From IMG/VR virus record IMGVR_UViG_3300031754_000002, positions 41,859-105,858 of that record: a stretch of DNA of 64,000 bases; one strand, given 5' to 3'. The notes beneath the pieces were generated by a model that was not told the origin of the DNA, searched no databases, and saw only the letters and a list, made by a program, of their open reading frames with translations. Position 1 is the stretch's first letter; every line of letters begins with the position of its first letter. Of this stretch, positions 51,468 through 59,757 are shown piece by piece. Origin of the DNA: a virus. Both the position numbers and the translations under genes were made by a program.

Positions 51468-52754
51468 CTAATCCCTGAACGGGTCCATGGTATCCGGCCC
51501 AGCCATCGCTACCCCCAGCGGTCTAAGAGTATGGACGACTCGTATGCTATCCGCGTGAGCCGCAAGCACCTGATCCAACCGCTTGTAGGCTCCGGGTGCC
51601 TCATCTGCCGCCGCGCCGCGTAGCTCGATATGGCGCGCGGCAAGATCGGCCTTCGCCGCAGCCCAGTCAATCTTGCCGCCGCCTTCCGACACTGGACGCT
51701 TCACCATCTTCACCTGACCGCATTTAGGGCAGCATTCGGGTTTTTGTGTGCCCTTCGGCGCTATCCAGTCACAGTCACGGTTGCAGCACTGTAGACGCCA
51801 GCGCATTTTGCCTGCCGCCTCGTTGCGGGACATCACCCTTCCCGCGCCGTGGACGGTCGAATGCAGGAGTTCTTTCGCTGCCGGCGTGTCCAAACCTTCA
51901 AGGATCACTGAATCCTCCCCCATCGTGCTACCAACGAACCCGCGCTGTCCGGGCCATGCCGGCGTGGCGCCCTTGCGGACCACCCACACCACATTGCCGT
52001 CGTGAACCTCGCGGTAGCAGTGATTGTGGTGGTTGTGGACCGTCGCCACGGTCCAAGTTTCGAGGATGTCGTGACACACCTTCTCGACCACTACATCACG
52101 GCCCGCATAGGCGTACTCGCCTGCGAGCGTTATTGCGGACAGATACGCTTGTCCAAGCTCGGAGTCCTCGCGCAGCAGAACGGGCTCACCATCCTGCTTT
52201 TCCGGTGGCGCCTTGTCTGTGAACTTGCCGCCTTTAGCCATCGCCAGAAACCCGCTCGCGGTCTTATGGCCGAAGCCACGCGAGCCGAAATGAACGCCAA
52301 CCCACAGCCAGCCGTCCTCGTCAGAGAACAAGTCAACGTAATGATTACCGCCCCCGATAGTGCCGAGTTGACTACGGGCAAGTGGCGCGAGTGCGCGTTG
52401 CGGCTCAAAGTCAGCGTTAGCGATCTTGTCGAGTACCGGATGATCTACGGGTTCGGCGTTGGGGCGCCCCATTCCAAAGCTGATCCGCGCGGCGATCTCA
52501 TCCATGATGCGCGGCACGTCGATATCGTCGGCCCTGAGGTTCGTGCGCGATGCTCGGTTTCCACAACTCAAGTCGAACCCGGCGCCGGATACTGACAGGT
52601 GTTCACGATAAGCGACAACGCCGCCCACGGGCTGACTATACCCAAGGTGCCCGTCCGCCATTAGTGCCGCGCCGTACACGTCTTCTCCTTCGGCGCAGCG
52701 TTGTAGCTGCTCGATCGCGTTGGGGTCCACATCACCCCGGACGGGGAAGCCCAC
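51468..52754 (-). CDS. rtcB: RtcB RNA ligase with zinc-ribbon insertion (428 aa)
   Basis: All RtcB metal and guanylylation sites are visible: FDLSCGN (Asp, Cys), TIGGGNHYVDL, VHFGSRGFG, TVHNHHNHC, RKGATPAW and STVHGAGRVMSR with the nucleophilic His region, then HTLRPLGVAMAG. A Cys4 ribbon (CNRDCDWI, CCPKCGQV) is inserted before the last third. GTG 52754 lies five bases after the Ro60 stop. RtcB joins 2',3'-cyclic phosphate and 5'-OH RNA ends, for example in cleaved tRNAs. Confidence 0.93.
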   Translation of the reverse strand: MGFPVRGDVDPNAIEQLQRCAEGEDVYGAALMADGHLGYSQPVGGVVAYREHLSVSGAGFDLSCGNRASRTNLRADDIDVPRIMDEIAARISFGMGRPNAEPVDHPVLDKIANADFEPQRALAPLARSQLGTIGGGNHYVDLFSDEDGWLWVGVHFGSRGFGHKTASGFLAMAKGGKFTDKAPPEKQDGEPVLLREDSELGQAYLSAITLAGEYAYAGRDVVVEKVCHDILETWTVATVHNHHNHCYREVHDGNVVWVVRKGATPAWPGQRGFVGSTMGEDSVILEGLDTPAAKELLHSTVHGAGRVMSRNEAAGKMRWRLQCCNRDCDWIAPKGTQKPECCPKCGQVKMVKRPVSEGGGKIDWAAAKADLAARHIELRGAAADEAPGAYKRLDQVLAAHADSIRVVHTLRPLGVAMAGPDTMDPFRD

Positions 52755-52758
52755 GGCC

Positions 52759-54360
52759 TTACCAGCGTGCGGCCGAGAAGTCCGCGATCAGGTTCGGGGT
52801 AGCGCTGTCGAAGCCCACCACGTCCAACATTCCGGGATCGTCCGGACTGGCGATAGTGAACCCATTAGACACCATCCCCACTACGACAAGCCGTGCATTG
52901 ATGCCACTCTGACGACGATACTCCATTAGAGCCTGCGCGGGATGAACACGGCCCGCGAAAGTCTCGCTGTCGGTATATACAAGGAACGTGTCTACTTCTA
53001 GTCCCGCATGCAGTGCGTAGACCATCGGTAGCGCACAGTCCGTGCGGCCAAAGGGCATACCGTTCGTACGGCGAAGCACATCGTCTAGCCGCTCACGCGG
53101 AGAGAAGTCCAGCGGCGTGAACGTGTCTGAGAACGCCATGATCTGATGACGCGGCTCAACCGCTGCCGTAACAAGCGCCATCGCGGTAGCTCCCACTCGC
53201 GGGGTAATGCCGGGCATCGCCGCGATCGGTGGCCCAGCCATCGAGCCGGACACGTCCAACCCAAGAAGCGTCCGCTTGCCGGTAGACTCAACGTTTCCGA
53301 AGGCAGTGTAAAACGTGGCATCGAGTGCATCCACGATCTCGCGCAGTGGCTCCCACGAGTTCGTTCCCCGCGCAGAATGACCGGACGCATAGGTCACGAG
53401 CGCGCCGAGCACTGAGAGCGGGTGTACGCGAGCCTTGCGAATAGTCTCCACGTCTGCCAACTGGTCGGTCACGAGCTTCGTGTTGTCGCCCATTGGCTTG
53501 AGCACGCCGATACGTGTCATCGTCGCAAGGTTGCGGATCATGGCCGTCATCGGCATACCCGCGTTCAACAGTGCGGCCCAGACCTCCACGGAGTTCAAGT
53601 GCTCCGTGTGCAACGCCTCACGCGGGAGCGTCGAGCCATACTGTTCGATGAGCTTCGCGGTGTCGCGGGGCTTCTCCGCAGCCTGCGCAGCGTTGAACGC
53701 CTCGACGGCCTTCGGCGTCTCCTTGGTGCGAGCGCGAAGCCAGTCGAACGCGCCCGAGTCCGAGCGGGCGTGAGCGAACGTCAGCCCCGCTGGATGGCAG
53801 AGACGGAGAAGATCCAAGTGGGTCCAGTTGTCTCGCTGCCTGTACTTGACCATTTGGTATGCAAGCTGGTTCGGCTCCTTGTCCGTGTACCAGCGAGCGA
53901 CACCCTTCGCCAACGCTGGCCCCCAGCCGCGCTGTGTCTCCACGAACTCGGCGAAGTGGAACAGGTGCGTTCCGGTGCGCGCAACCTCGGGGATCGCTTC
54001 GCACGCGGCCCTACGGACCTGCTCGTCCTTGTGCGCACATGCGATAGCCAGCGCGTAAAGACAGGGGTCATTCTTCGGTGCCCGACCGTCCTTGGAGATA
54101 GCGACGATCTCCGCTACGGCATCGGTCTTGTGCTCATCCAGTGCCGCCCGAACACCCTCAATGTTTGCGCGGGTCAAGTCCCGCTCCGTGGCGTAGTAGC
54201 AGCCCCCCTCGCTGCTGAGCACAAGCCAGCGCCTCAAACGGTCCATCGAGCCGATCTTCCACGCAAACCCTCCCGCGTGGTTTTCGACTTGCGTGGAGCC
54301 AGGGATAGCCTCGGACTGCGGGGTCGCCAACGGCGACGCGGCACGAGTCAGATACGACAT
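52759..54360 (-). CDS. rsr: Ro60-like RNA-binding protein (TROVE plus vWA, 533 aa)
   Basis: GGAG precedes ATG 54360. The TROVE ring occupies about residues 1-340 (GGFAWKIGSMDRLRRWLVL, NPCLYA-type HEAT repeats, LPREALHTEHL, MPMTAMIRNLATMTRIGVL). The vWA domain follows with the MIDAS motif LGLDVSGSMAG and FGRTDCALPM. Ro60 binds Y RNAs and misfolded RNA ends. The operon with RtcB and upstream Y RNA candidates supports an RNA-repair or surveillance role. Confidence 0.93.
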   Translation of the reverse strand: MSYLTRAASPLATPQSEAIPGSTQVENHAGGFAWKIGSMDRLRRWLVLSSEGGCYYATERDLTRANIEGVRAALDEHKTDAVAEIVAISKDGRAPKNDPCLYALAIACAHKDEQVRRAACEAIPEVARTGTHLFHFAEFVETQRGWGPALAKGVARWYTDKEPNQLAYQMVKYRQRDNWTHLDLLRLCHPAGLTFAHARSDSGAFDWLRARTKETPKAVEAFNAAQAAEKPRDTAKLIEQYGSTLPREALHTEHLNSVEVWAALLNAGMPMTAMIRNLATMTRIGVLKPMGDNTKLVTDQLADVETIRKARVHPLSVLGALVTYASGHSARGTNSWEPLREIVDALDATFYTAFGNVESTGKRTLLGLDVSGSMAGPPIAAMPGITPRVGATAMALVTAAVEPRHQIMAFSDTFTPLDFSPRERLDDVLRRTNGMPFGRTDCALPMVYALHAGLEVDTFLVYTDSETFAGRVHPAQALMEYRRQSGINARLVVVGMVSNGFTIASPDDPGMLDVVGFDSATPNLIADFSAARW

Positions 54361-54499
54361 GGGGGTGCTCCTATCGGTTGCGTTCCGGGGTGAAACGACG
54401 GGCATTGAGTGGGAGTCCGATCGGGGCGGCAACAGCCCCTGTGCCCTATCCAGATAACGGACCTAGCCCTCCGGCTCGTCGCCTCAAAAACCACATCAG

Positions 54500-54625
54500 A
54501 TACGGAGGGCATGTGTTGCTGAGTCCGGTTTAGCGCTCTGCCGTTGAGCTACCCCGAAAGGCCGGGACTCGAACCCGGATCACTCTCTTATGAAGGAGAA
54601 CAGACTCTGCTCCGGCTCCCCGCGC
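54500..54625 (-). ncRNA. Y RNA candidate 2 (YrlA-like tRNA mimic)
   Basis: On the minus strand the order is: 5' strand GAGCCGG, hairpin TTCTC/GAGAG, T-arm CCGGG-TTCGAGT-CCCGG (54562-54578), short closed acceptor-like loop CCTTTCGGGG, TA, D-arm GCTC-AACGGCA-GAGC (54535-54549), then CCGGACTC pairing with the 5' strand around one bulged A. This is a circularly permuted tRNA fold without a free CCA end, as in YrlA RNAs. A T5 run lies downstream. Confidence 0.6.
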
Positions 54626-54644
54626 TGCGGAGCGTATCAGATGC

Positions 54645-54760
54645 GAGGGCATTTTGTGCGGATCGGATGTCTTGCCAATGAGTCCCCCGCATCCCAAGGG
54701 AGCAAAGGACCAGGAATCGAACCTGGGTAACCGATACCAGCTCCGGCTCTCCCACCCGAG
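54645..54760 (-). ncRNA. Y RNA candidate 1 (YrlA-like tRNA mimic)
   Basis: Minus-strand order: GGTATCGG pairs with CCGATCC (54660-54666) leaving one bulged U; between them lie the T-arm CCAGG-TTCGATT-CCTGG (54710-54726), an 8-bp acceptor-like stem TCCTTTGC/GCGGGGGA closed by TCCC-TT-GGGA, and a weak D-arm around ATTGGCAA. It shares flanking repeats with candidate 2, so the two are tandem duplicates upstream of ro60. Confidence 0.55.
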
Positions 54761-54829
54761 CAGTTCCATCGCGCCGTCAAGATTAGCAGACTGCGGGCAT
54801 TTGATTAGCCACGGAGGTATCGTCTGAAG

Positions 54830-55204
54830 ATGATCCGTGGCCTCCGGCTCGCGGTCGAACGCGGAACGCAATCTGCGCCTGAAACTATAGCGAAGGGGCA
54901 ATGGGTGCAGTTCGGGGGTTTACGGCCAAGGCCGCCCACCCCCAAATCCACCAAGCCAGAGTCCGAACTGGAGCGAGATAACCGAGCCTGCGTCGGCTCC
55001 TTCAACGAGCATCTTACATACATAGGCGCTGCTCGTCAAGCCCCTAACGACGGAAAGCCCCAGCTACCGAGCTTTTCAGCGGTGGCAGCCAGGGCTTTCC
55101 GGGTTCCTACGAGGGTGGAGAGTGGACCGCCAGGATATGGGGACCATCCACGGGGCCAGCGTATACGACCGAGCGGCGGAACGTTTCACGGCAAACGCAG
55201 CTAA
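54830..55204 (+). CDS. Doubtful ORF overlapping a structured region (124 aa)
   Basis: A frame from ATG 54830 with GGAGG 12 bases upstream. The start lies within an inverted repeat (CCACGGA/TCCGTGG, 54810-54841) and a long hairpin falls inside (55052-55100). The composition is low in clear domains. It may be a chance frame over non-coding RNA. Confidence 0.3.
   Translation: MIRGLRLAVERGTQSAPETIAKGQWVQFGGLRPRPPTPKSTKPESELERDNRACVGSFNEHLTYIGAARQAPNDGKPQLPSFSAVAARAFRVPTRVESGPPGYGDHPRGQRIRPSGGTFHGKRS
55052..55100. other. Long extended hairpin
   Basis: GGAAAGCCC and GGGCTTTCC pair over 9 bases, and inside them GCTACCG and CGGTGGC pair over 7 bases with one G-T. Such a two-part stem suggests a structured RNA near the Ro60 module. 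Strand unknown. Confidence 0.4.
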
Positions 55205-55290
55205 TCGTCAACTGGAGGGTTAGCTGGCTCGACCAGCTGGATGTCTATATCGACTCGTTGGGATGACGGGCGTCGTCGCACGCTAGCCAT
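55201..55290 (-). CDS. Microprotein downstream of the lysin (29 aa)
   Basis: ATG 55290 overlaps the stop of the preceding microgene. Sequence MASVRRRPSSQRVDIDIQLV with an acidic end. Low confidence. Confidence 0.3.
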   Translation of the reverse strand: MASVRRRPSSQRVDIDIQLVEPANPPVDD

Positions 55291-55396
55291 GATCGAAACG
55301 GCACAACTCACCTTCCTCGATGCTGTCGATGCGTATCGCTGAGGCGTCTGGAACCTCGTGGAGGATGAGTGGGAGATAGCTCGCCGGGTCGTCCAT
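55283..55396 (-). CDS. Microprotein downstream of the lysin (37 aa)
   Basis: Acidic short protein (MDDPASYLPLILHEVPDA) directly after the lysin gene and overlapping the next microgene. Possible small regulator or antiholin; unproven. Confidence 0.35.
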   Translation of the reverse strand: MDDPASYLPLILHEVPDASAIRIDSIEEGELCRFDHG

Positions 55397-55408
55397 GGGG
55401 GATAGAGG

Positions 55409-56311
55409 CTAGCGCAGTTCTCGGTTCACCCGCTGCCCCGCAGCAAGCCAAACCCGGCATACCCGCTGATACGGTCGCCGTCCATGCACTATCGGGGTAG
55501 AACGCAATGGCCGTGAGCGGCAGTTGTGGCGAGCCAAGTCTCGGCGTAGGGTGGTGCGCTCGGCGAGCAGCTTCTTACGGTCAGGTTTAGGTTTAGGTTT
55601 CGGGCGTGGCTTAGGTTTAGGCTGAGGTTTAGGTTCAGCTAGCGGCGGATGCGCGATCACCAGGAACGAGCGGAGCACAAGCGACTGGTCAAGGTTGCGC
55701 CCTAGCGCGCGGTCAGTCCACTGCGTCCCGTCAAACCCAACGTCGATGTGTGGTGTGCCCGTGTAGTCAGCGTCCCACTCGAAGACTTGGCTCTTGCTGA
55801 TACCAGCGCGTGCGAGCGCAGGCTGCACCTGTTCGTGAAACTCATACCAGTCCGAGTACAAACATGGCCGTGACCAGCCGAGCCGTTTCTCCGCCCACAC
55901 CCAGCTAGGAGCTTGGTTAGGGCTCGCGTCCCCAGGCTCTATGTCGAGACAGTCAGCATGGTCGCTTGCTCTTATGGCGATCGAGACGACATGCGCGCGC
56001 GGGTAGGAGCGATGCAACGGGTTGAACGTGGGCCAGAACCCCGCCGTGTACCCTGCAAGCGCGAATGGGTTAGACGGCACTGAGGAGAGCGTGATCGTGT
56101 CGTACATCGCTGCTGTCTTTTGCGGCGCCAAGGCGAATAGCTGCACTCCTCGCGGAGCGGGCCGACCCCAACCCGACGGGTGGACAGACCCTCCAGCCGT
56201 TTGAGAAGTCGTCGGACTGACGCTCTCGGCTGGAGGAGGGGATGAGCCGCAAGCCACCAGCCCGACGATCGTAAATGCCGCTAGGGCGGCCAAGATTAGA
56301 GTTCTGCGCAT
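55409..56311 (-). CDS. GH25-like glycoside hydrolase with lipoprotein signal (300 aa)
   Basis: GGAGGAGAAC precedes ATG 56311. A lipobox signal (AFTIVGLVACGSS) opens the protein. The catalytic-like core includes VVSIAIRASDHADCLDIEP, LYSDWYEFHEQV, FEWDADYTGTPHID and TQWTDRALGRNLDQSL, a TIM-barrel hydrolase pattern seen in actinobacterial wall enzymes. A Lys-Pro repeat and a basic tail follow. Position near holins makes it the likely endolysin. Confidence 0.65.
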   Translation of the reverse strand: MRRTLILAALAAFTIVGLVACGSSPPPAESVSPTTSQTAGGSVHPSGWGRPAPRGVQLFALAPQKTAAMYDTITLSSVPSNPFALAGYTAGFWPTFNPLHRSYPRAHVVSIAIRASDHADCLDIEPGDASPNQAPSWVWAEKRLGWSRPCLYSDWYEFHEQVQPALARAGISKSQVFEWDADYTGTPHIDVGFDGTQWTDRALGRNLDQSLVLRSFLVIAHPPLAEPKPQPKPKPRPKPKPKPDRKKLLAERTTLRRDLARHNCRSRPLRSTPIVHGRRPYQRVCRVWLAAGQRVNRELR

Positions 56312-56581
56312 GTTCTCCTCCTGCTTTGGGGTATGATTCGCGGTTCGGCAGTGGTGAAGCGGGATCACATCAGAGGCACTAGCGAAACTAGCATCGCTAG
56401 TGTTCATGCGGGTTTGTAGGTCTGCTCGCATGGTCTGTACCTCACTTCTCACGGGAATCTACCCCACCGTGTCTGTCACGTCTTTGTGACCTGCTAGAAG
56501 TTGTGGCGTCGCAGACGCTTAGGCATCGTCCGTTTGGACAGGGCCGGTTGTCCGCGATGGCCCGCGCGAATCGGCATAAGT

Positions 56582-56653
56582 GGACCTGACCTGGGTCGAA
56601 CAGGCAACCTCCTGCGTGCAAAGCGGGTGCTCCCCCAGTTGAGCTACAGGCCC
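56582..56653 (-). tRNA. tRNA-Ala (UGC)
   Basis: Acceptor GGGCCTG/CAGGTCC, D-arm GCTC-AACTGGGG-GAGC, anticodon arm CCCGC-TTTGCAC-GCAGG (one C-A mismatch) and T-arm GCCTG-TTCGACC-CAGGT form a full cloverleaf. The anticodon is TGC. No CCA is encoded. Confidence 0.87.
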
Positions 56654-56666
56654 ACCGGGAAGGATA

Positions 56667-57065
56667 TCAGGCCGGTGGCTCAACAGGCGTCTGAGGCGCG
56701 ACGTGTTCCCCCGCTGCGGGATGCCCGACCGCAACCGTGATGTTAGCCAGCAAACCCTGGACCTTCGCCTCAACTAGCTGCTCGATCTGCTTCAACAGTG
56801 CGGGGTCGGCCTGCGCCACAACATGAGCGACTTTCTGCACGTCTCTCGCTGCTTCATCCGCCCGTTTTTCCCACTGCTGATGGCCGTGAAGCCATGACAG
56901 CGCGCCACCCAAAGCAGCGGTAGCACCCGTAACCTCAAGTGCGATGATCTCGGGTTCAGAGACAGGCAGGCCAGGGAAGTGCTTCGCCAGCCATGCTGAG
57001 CCCACCGCGGCGACAGCGGCGAACATGGGTGCGAGTGCGGCGACGATCCTATTTGGTGCTGGCAT
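56667..57065 (-). CDS. Holin-like membrane protein (132 aa)
   Basis: AGGAGGAG precedes the ATG. Two N-terminal membrane helices (VAALAPMFAAVAAVGSAWL and ALEVTGATAALGGALSWL) are followed by a charged helix and a Pro-rich tail, a usual actinophage holin layout. It lies beside the lysin gene. Confidence 0.6.
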   Translation of the reverse strand: MPAPNRIVAALAPMFAAVAAVGSAWLAKHFPGLPVSEPEIIALEVTGATAALGGALSWLHGHQQWEKRADEAARDVQKVAHVVAQADPALLKQIEQLVEAKVQGLLANITVAVGHPAAGEHVAPQTPVEPPA

Positions 57066-57120
57066 TTTTAGCTCCTCCTGGTTTGCGTTTCGTTACCTTC
57101 GATGCGTCCGCCTTCTCGTG

Positions 57121-57507
57121 CTACTCGGCTACGGACTTGCCGAGCATGTCTATGCGCCCCACAACCACCTGCAAGCCGCCTGGTGTGTCTACGCTAAGTT
57201 CGTTCTTGATCTCGGCGATAGCCGCGTGAACGTCCGCGATACCGCCATCTCTCTCTGGGTCGAGTAGGTCGAGCGCCTTCTTCATGTGCTCAGCTAGCTC
57301 ATCGTGGCGTTTGGCTTGTGCATCGAGCTTCCGATGCAACTCTCCGACCGCGCCCTTGTGCCAGAGCCAGCCGAGCACGGCGACGACGGCGAGGGGGAGC
57401 ACGGCGACGACGTTGCCCCAGACCGCCGATTCGTAAAAGTGCTTGCCTGGTTCCGCGAAAAAGAACTCCCAGAAGTGCGCCGAGAAGATGAAGAACGTGG
57501 CGAGCAT
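57121..57507 (-). CDS. Membrane protein of the lysis cassette (128 aa)
   Basis: GGGAGG fixes ATG 57507. One or two hydrophobic segments (MLATFFIFSAHFWEFF and VVAVLPLAVVAVLGWLW) lead into a coiled coil (LHRKLDAQAKRHDELAEHM). Likely a second holin or accessory lysis protein. Confidence 0.6.
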   Translation of the reverse strand: MLATFFIFSAHFWEFFFAEPGKHFYESAVWGNVVAVLPLAVVAVLGWLWHKGAVGELHRKLDAQAKRHDELAEHMKKALDLLDPERDGGIADVHAAIAEIKNELSVDTPGGLQVVVGRIDMLGKSVAE

Positions 57508-57610
57508 TGTGCCTCCGATCCCGCAATTTGCGCCGTGTTTCTCGCCGCGTGACTGTGACGAAGCGTGATAGGGTGTGACCAACGAAGCCCCCAAATCAAC
57601 GGGAGGATCA

Positions 57611-57817
57611 ATGACCAAGGACGAAGTGCTGCTCGCGCTCAGGTACCATGGCCCCACGACAGCGAAAGCGCTAGGCTCCCACCCGCAGACACTGAAACGG
57701 CTAGTTGTCGAAGAACTGGTGCGTATCGTCACACAGAAGCCGACGGGTGGCAAGTCCGCCAGTGTGTACGCATTGACACGCCGCGGCGCGGCGCGTGCCC
57801 GGAAGCTAGCGAAATGA
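57611..57817 (+). CDS. Winged-helix regulator (68 aa)
   Basis: GGGAGG precedes ATG 57611. The pattern KDEVLLALRYHGPTTAKAL, TLKRLVVEELVRIV and SVYALTRRGAARAR is a typical small winged helix. First gene of the rightward operon, divergent from the lysis genes. Confidence 0.65.
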   Translation: MTKDEVLLALRYHGPTTAKALGSHPQTLKRLVVEELVRIVTQKPTGGKSASVYALTRRGAARARKLAK

Positions 57818-58107
57818 CTGAGCCCACAACGCAAACCCCCGAGCCGACGGGCCAGAAGCGTCCGAAGAACCCAACGTACCATGTCTTCGAGGCGGAAGAC
57901 GACCAGAACTATCGTCACCTAACACACGAGCGAGCGGTACGCGCATCGAATCGTAAGGAGGCGATCAAGGAAGCCGTCAAGGCTGACGAACAGGCTAACC
58001 CCGAGATGGAAGACGCGAAGGGAGAGCGGACGTTCCTTGTGATCGCGGAGAAGGAGTTCCGTACCTTCACCCCTACTATCAGCAACAAGCCTGTCTGGAG
58101 CTTCTAA
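57814..58107 (+). CDS. Phage hypothetical protein (97 aa)
   Basis: ATG 57814 overlaps the regulator stop. After a Thr/Pro-rich start comes TYHVFEAEDDQNYRHLTHE and a beta end (ERTFLVIAEKEFRTFTP). Unknown. Confidence 0.55.
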   Translation: MTEPTTQTPEPTGQKRPKNPTYHVFEAEDDQNYRHLTHERAVRASNRKEAIKEAVKADEQANPEMEDAKGERTFLVIAEKEFRTFTPTISNKPVWSF

Positions 58108-58304
58108 ATGCGCGACTAGGACTCTGGGGTGGGCTGTTGACGCTGCACGGATTCAGTAGCTACCAGCGCGCGATCGAACACCGCCAGCTACGCCAACTCG
58201 GGGCGCGCCCACGTTACCGAGTTGCTTCGGATGCGGACAGTTTGCGAACGCGACCGTTCTGCCAACGGACACGCGCGACTCAGCCGGATAAACCGTCTCA
58301 TTGA
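58108..58304 (+). pseudogene. Frameshifted small membrane-type protein
   Basis: ATG 58108 meets a stop after three codons, but skipping two bases of a CGCG run gives a good N-terminal anchor (RLGLWGGLLTLHGFSSYQ) and a frame open to 58304. Reported because the shifted frame is clearly more protein-like. The rest of the gap to 58418 holds nothing recognised. Confidence 0.35.
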
Positions 58305-58418
58305 CCAAGCGCGGGGAGAGTCGGCTCGCCGAAAAGGCGCATCCGGACACAATGCTGGACTCGATCGAGGCACATCTTTCTGACGCGGCTAATTGCCGAG
58401 CACCAGCAAAGACAAGAG

Positions 58419-58811
58419 CTACGGCCGCGTTAGTTCCCTAACCCTCACGGCACAGTCATAGCTAGGAACCAACGCATTCACGAATGCGTTGATCTCTTCA
58501 CGCTGTCTCCTGACGGTCGCAAGCCCCTCAGCGCGGGGTGATGTCACCCTTCTCGCGAGTGCTTCGATACCGGTCTGTGCCGTCGCATGGCGTTCATTCG
58601 CTTCACGGCAAGTACGCTCCGTGGCTTCTATGCGGCTCTTCTTGACAGTCTGGATCGCGATATGGGCATCATGCGCGGCATGCAGGGCTACGGTAAACAA
58701 CACAATTATCGCCACCGTGAGACCAACCACTAGACCAACCAAGGCCGCCACGAGATGTTTCGAGCGAACGTCCACCGGGCCGCCCTCGACAAGGATTCGC
58801 GGACTCGACAT
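58419..58811 (-). CDS. Single-pass membrane protein with coiled coil (130 aa)
   Basis: A membrane helix (LVAALVGLVVGLTVAIIVLF) is followed by a long charged helix (KKSRIEATERTCREANERH). Resembles spanin-like or phage membrane accessory proteins. It overlaps nothing but follows the next gene closely. Confidence 0.55.
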   Translation of the reverse strand: MSSPRILVEGGPVDVRSKHLVAALVGLVVGLTVAIIVLFTVALHAAHDAHIAIQTVKKSRIEATERTCREANERHATAQTGIEALARRVTSPRAEGLATVRRQREEINAFVNALVPSYDCAVRVRELTRP

Positions 58812-59126
58812 TCAATGACCTCCCGCAAGAAGGGCGCCAATGACAGCTATGCCACCCCCCAGGACCGCCGAGCTACAGGCAATGATGAGACCGTTGCGTA
58901 GAGTGCGTGAGCGCGTCAATGGCTCGACGCGTGCATCCTCGAACTGCTTGGTAACGGCGTTCAAGCTTTTAGTGTTCGCCTCTAGTTCGCGTGAGAGGGT
59001 GCGTATCTCTACACGCAGCTCTCCAACACTGTTGACCACTGGCGTGTGCTGATTGACGACGGACTGGAGATCGTCCAACCTATCGTCGTTCCAGCGGCGC
59101 AGCGGTGATACCGAACCCGGCTCCAT
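58812..59126 (-). CDS. Coiled-coil protein with C-terminal membrane anchor (104 aa)
   Basis: ATG 59126 follows GGAGG. A heptad-rich middle (ELRVEIRTLSRELEANTKS) ends in a hydrophobic segment (LIIACSSAVLGGGIAVIG). Coupled with the membrane protein downstream. Confidence 0.55.
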   Translation of the reverse strand: MEPGSVSPLRRWNDDRLDDLQSVVNQHTPVVNSVGELRVEIRTLSRELEANTKSLNAVTKQFEDARVEPLTRSRTLRNGLIIACSSAVLGGGIAVIGALLAGGH

Positions 59127-59339
59127 AGAACCTCCACTGCTCGATGATTGTACACGCAACTAAAGTTAGGGCGTTTCGCTGCCGATACGCCTGAATCGAC
59201 CTACTGCGCTTGATCCTCGAAACCTCGCCACTCAACACCACATGCCCAATCTGCCATGCGGCACGCGATGAGCCATGCACTGGGGGCAATGGGTTCCACA
59301 CGGCGCGTGAACTGCTCCGCGTGGTCGAACTCGAAGCGG

Positions 59340-59368
59340 TTGACTTGCCTGCTGATCCGTGCTAAGCT
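59340..59368 (+). promoter_or_regulatory. Candidate sigma70-type promoter
   Basis: TTGACT and TAAGCT are separated by 17 bases, upstream of the plus-strand gene series that begins at 59443. The surrounding 280 bp (59160-59442) has no well-supported gene. Confidence 0.5.
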
Positions 59369-59442
59369 TGAGCGTAAATCGGGCCGCGACGCCCTCTACC
59401 TAGCGCCCGGCCCGTTGACCGAACCCTGGAAGGGGGTCCGAT

Positions 59443-59751
59443 ATGGCACAAGATAGCAAGCAACAGGACAGGCCCTCGGAGGTCGAGCGCATCATGCAGC
59501 AGACAGGCAAGCGAGCCACGTACCCGATCACCCGCGCCGAGGCGAAGTCGGGTATGACGTTCATGTCCAGTCACGGCTACCGACTCACCATCACGGCAGT
59601 CAGGGACGACGCCCCCAATCGCATATCGAATCGCCATGTGGAAATTGTGGGGCATCTTCACGGCAATCCCGAGGCGCCAACGCGAAACGAGCGTTACCCC
59701 GCGAACTCAGTGATCTACGTTGAGTGCGGCTCTGCGGGACAGGAGGGCTGA
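59443..59751 (+). CDS. Phage hypothetical protein (102 aa)
   Basis: GAAGGGGG precedes ATG 59443. Beta-rich centre (AKSGMTFMSSHGYRLTITAV) and YPANSVIYVECGS end. First gene after the promoter. No family. Confidence 0.55.
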   Translation: MAQDSKQQDRPSEVERIMQQTGKRATYPITRAEAKSGMTFMSSHGYRLTITAVRDDAPNRISNRHVEIVGHLHGNPEAPTRNERYPANSVIYVECGSAGQEG

Positions 59752-59757
59752 GCCGTG

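Larger units (their letters stand above)
54495..54800. repeat. Three direct repeats bounding the Y RNA candidates
   Basis: Related sequences ATCAGATACGGAGGGCAT (54495-54512), ATCAGATGCGAGGGCAT (54636-54652) and a more diverged AGCAGACTGCGGGCAT (54785-54800) flank both RNA units at a spacing of about 141-149 bases. They show that the units arose by tandem duplication, and may be processing or promoter elements. Confidence 0.55.

Noticed and set aside
52002-52595. 197-residue plus ORF antisense to rtcB
   Set aside because: Shadow of the rtcB gene, whose catalytic motifs are complete.
53422-54393. 323-residue plus ORF antisense to ro60
   Set aside because: Shadow of the TROVE-domain coding region with skewed Arg content.
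54500-54760. Ordinary tRNA genes
   Set aside because: T-arm and D-arm occur in permuted order and no 7-base anticodon loop fits between proper acceptor strands.
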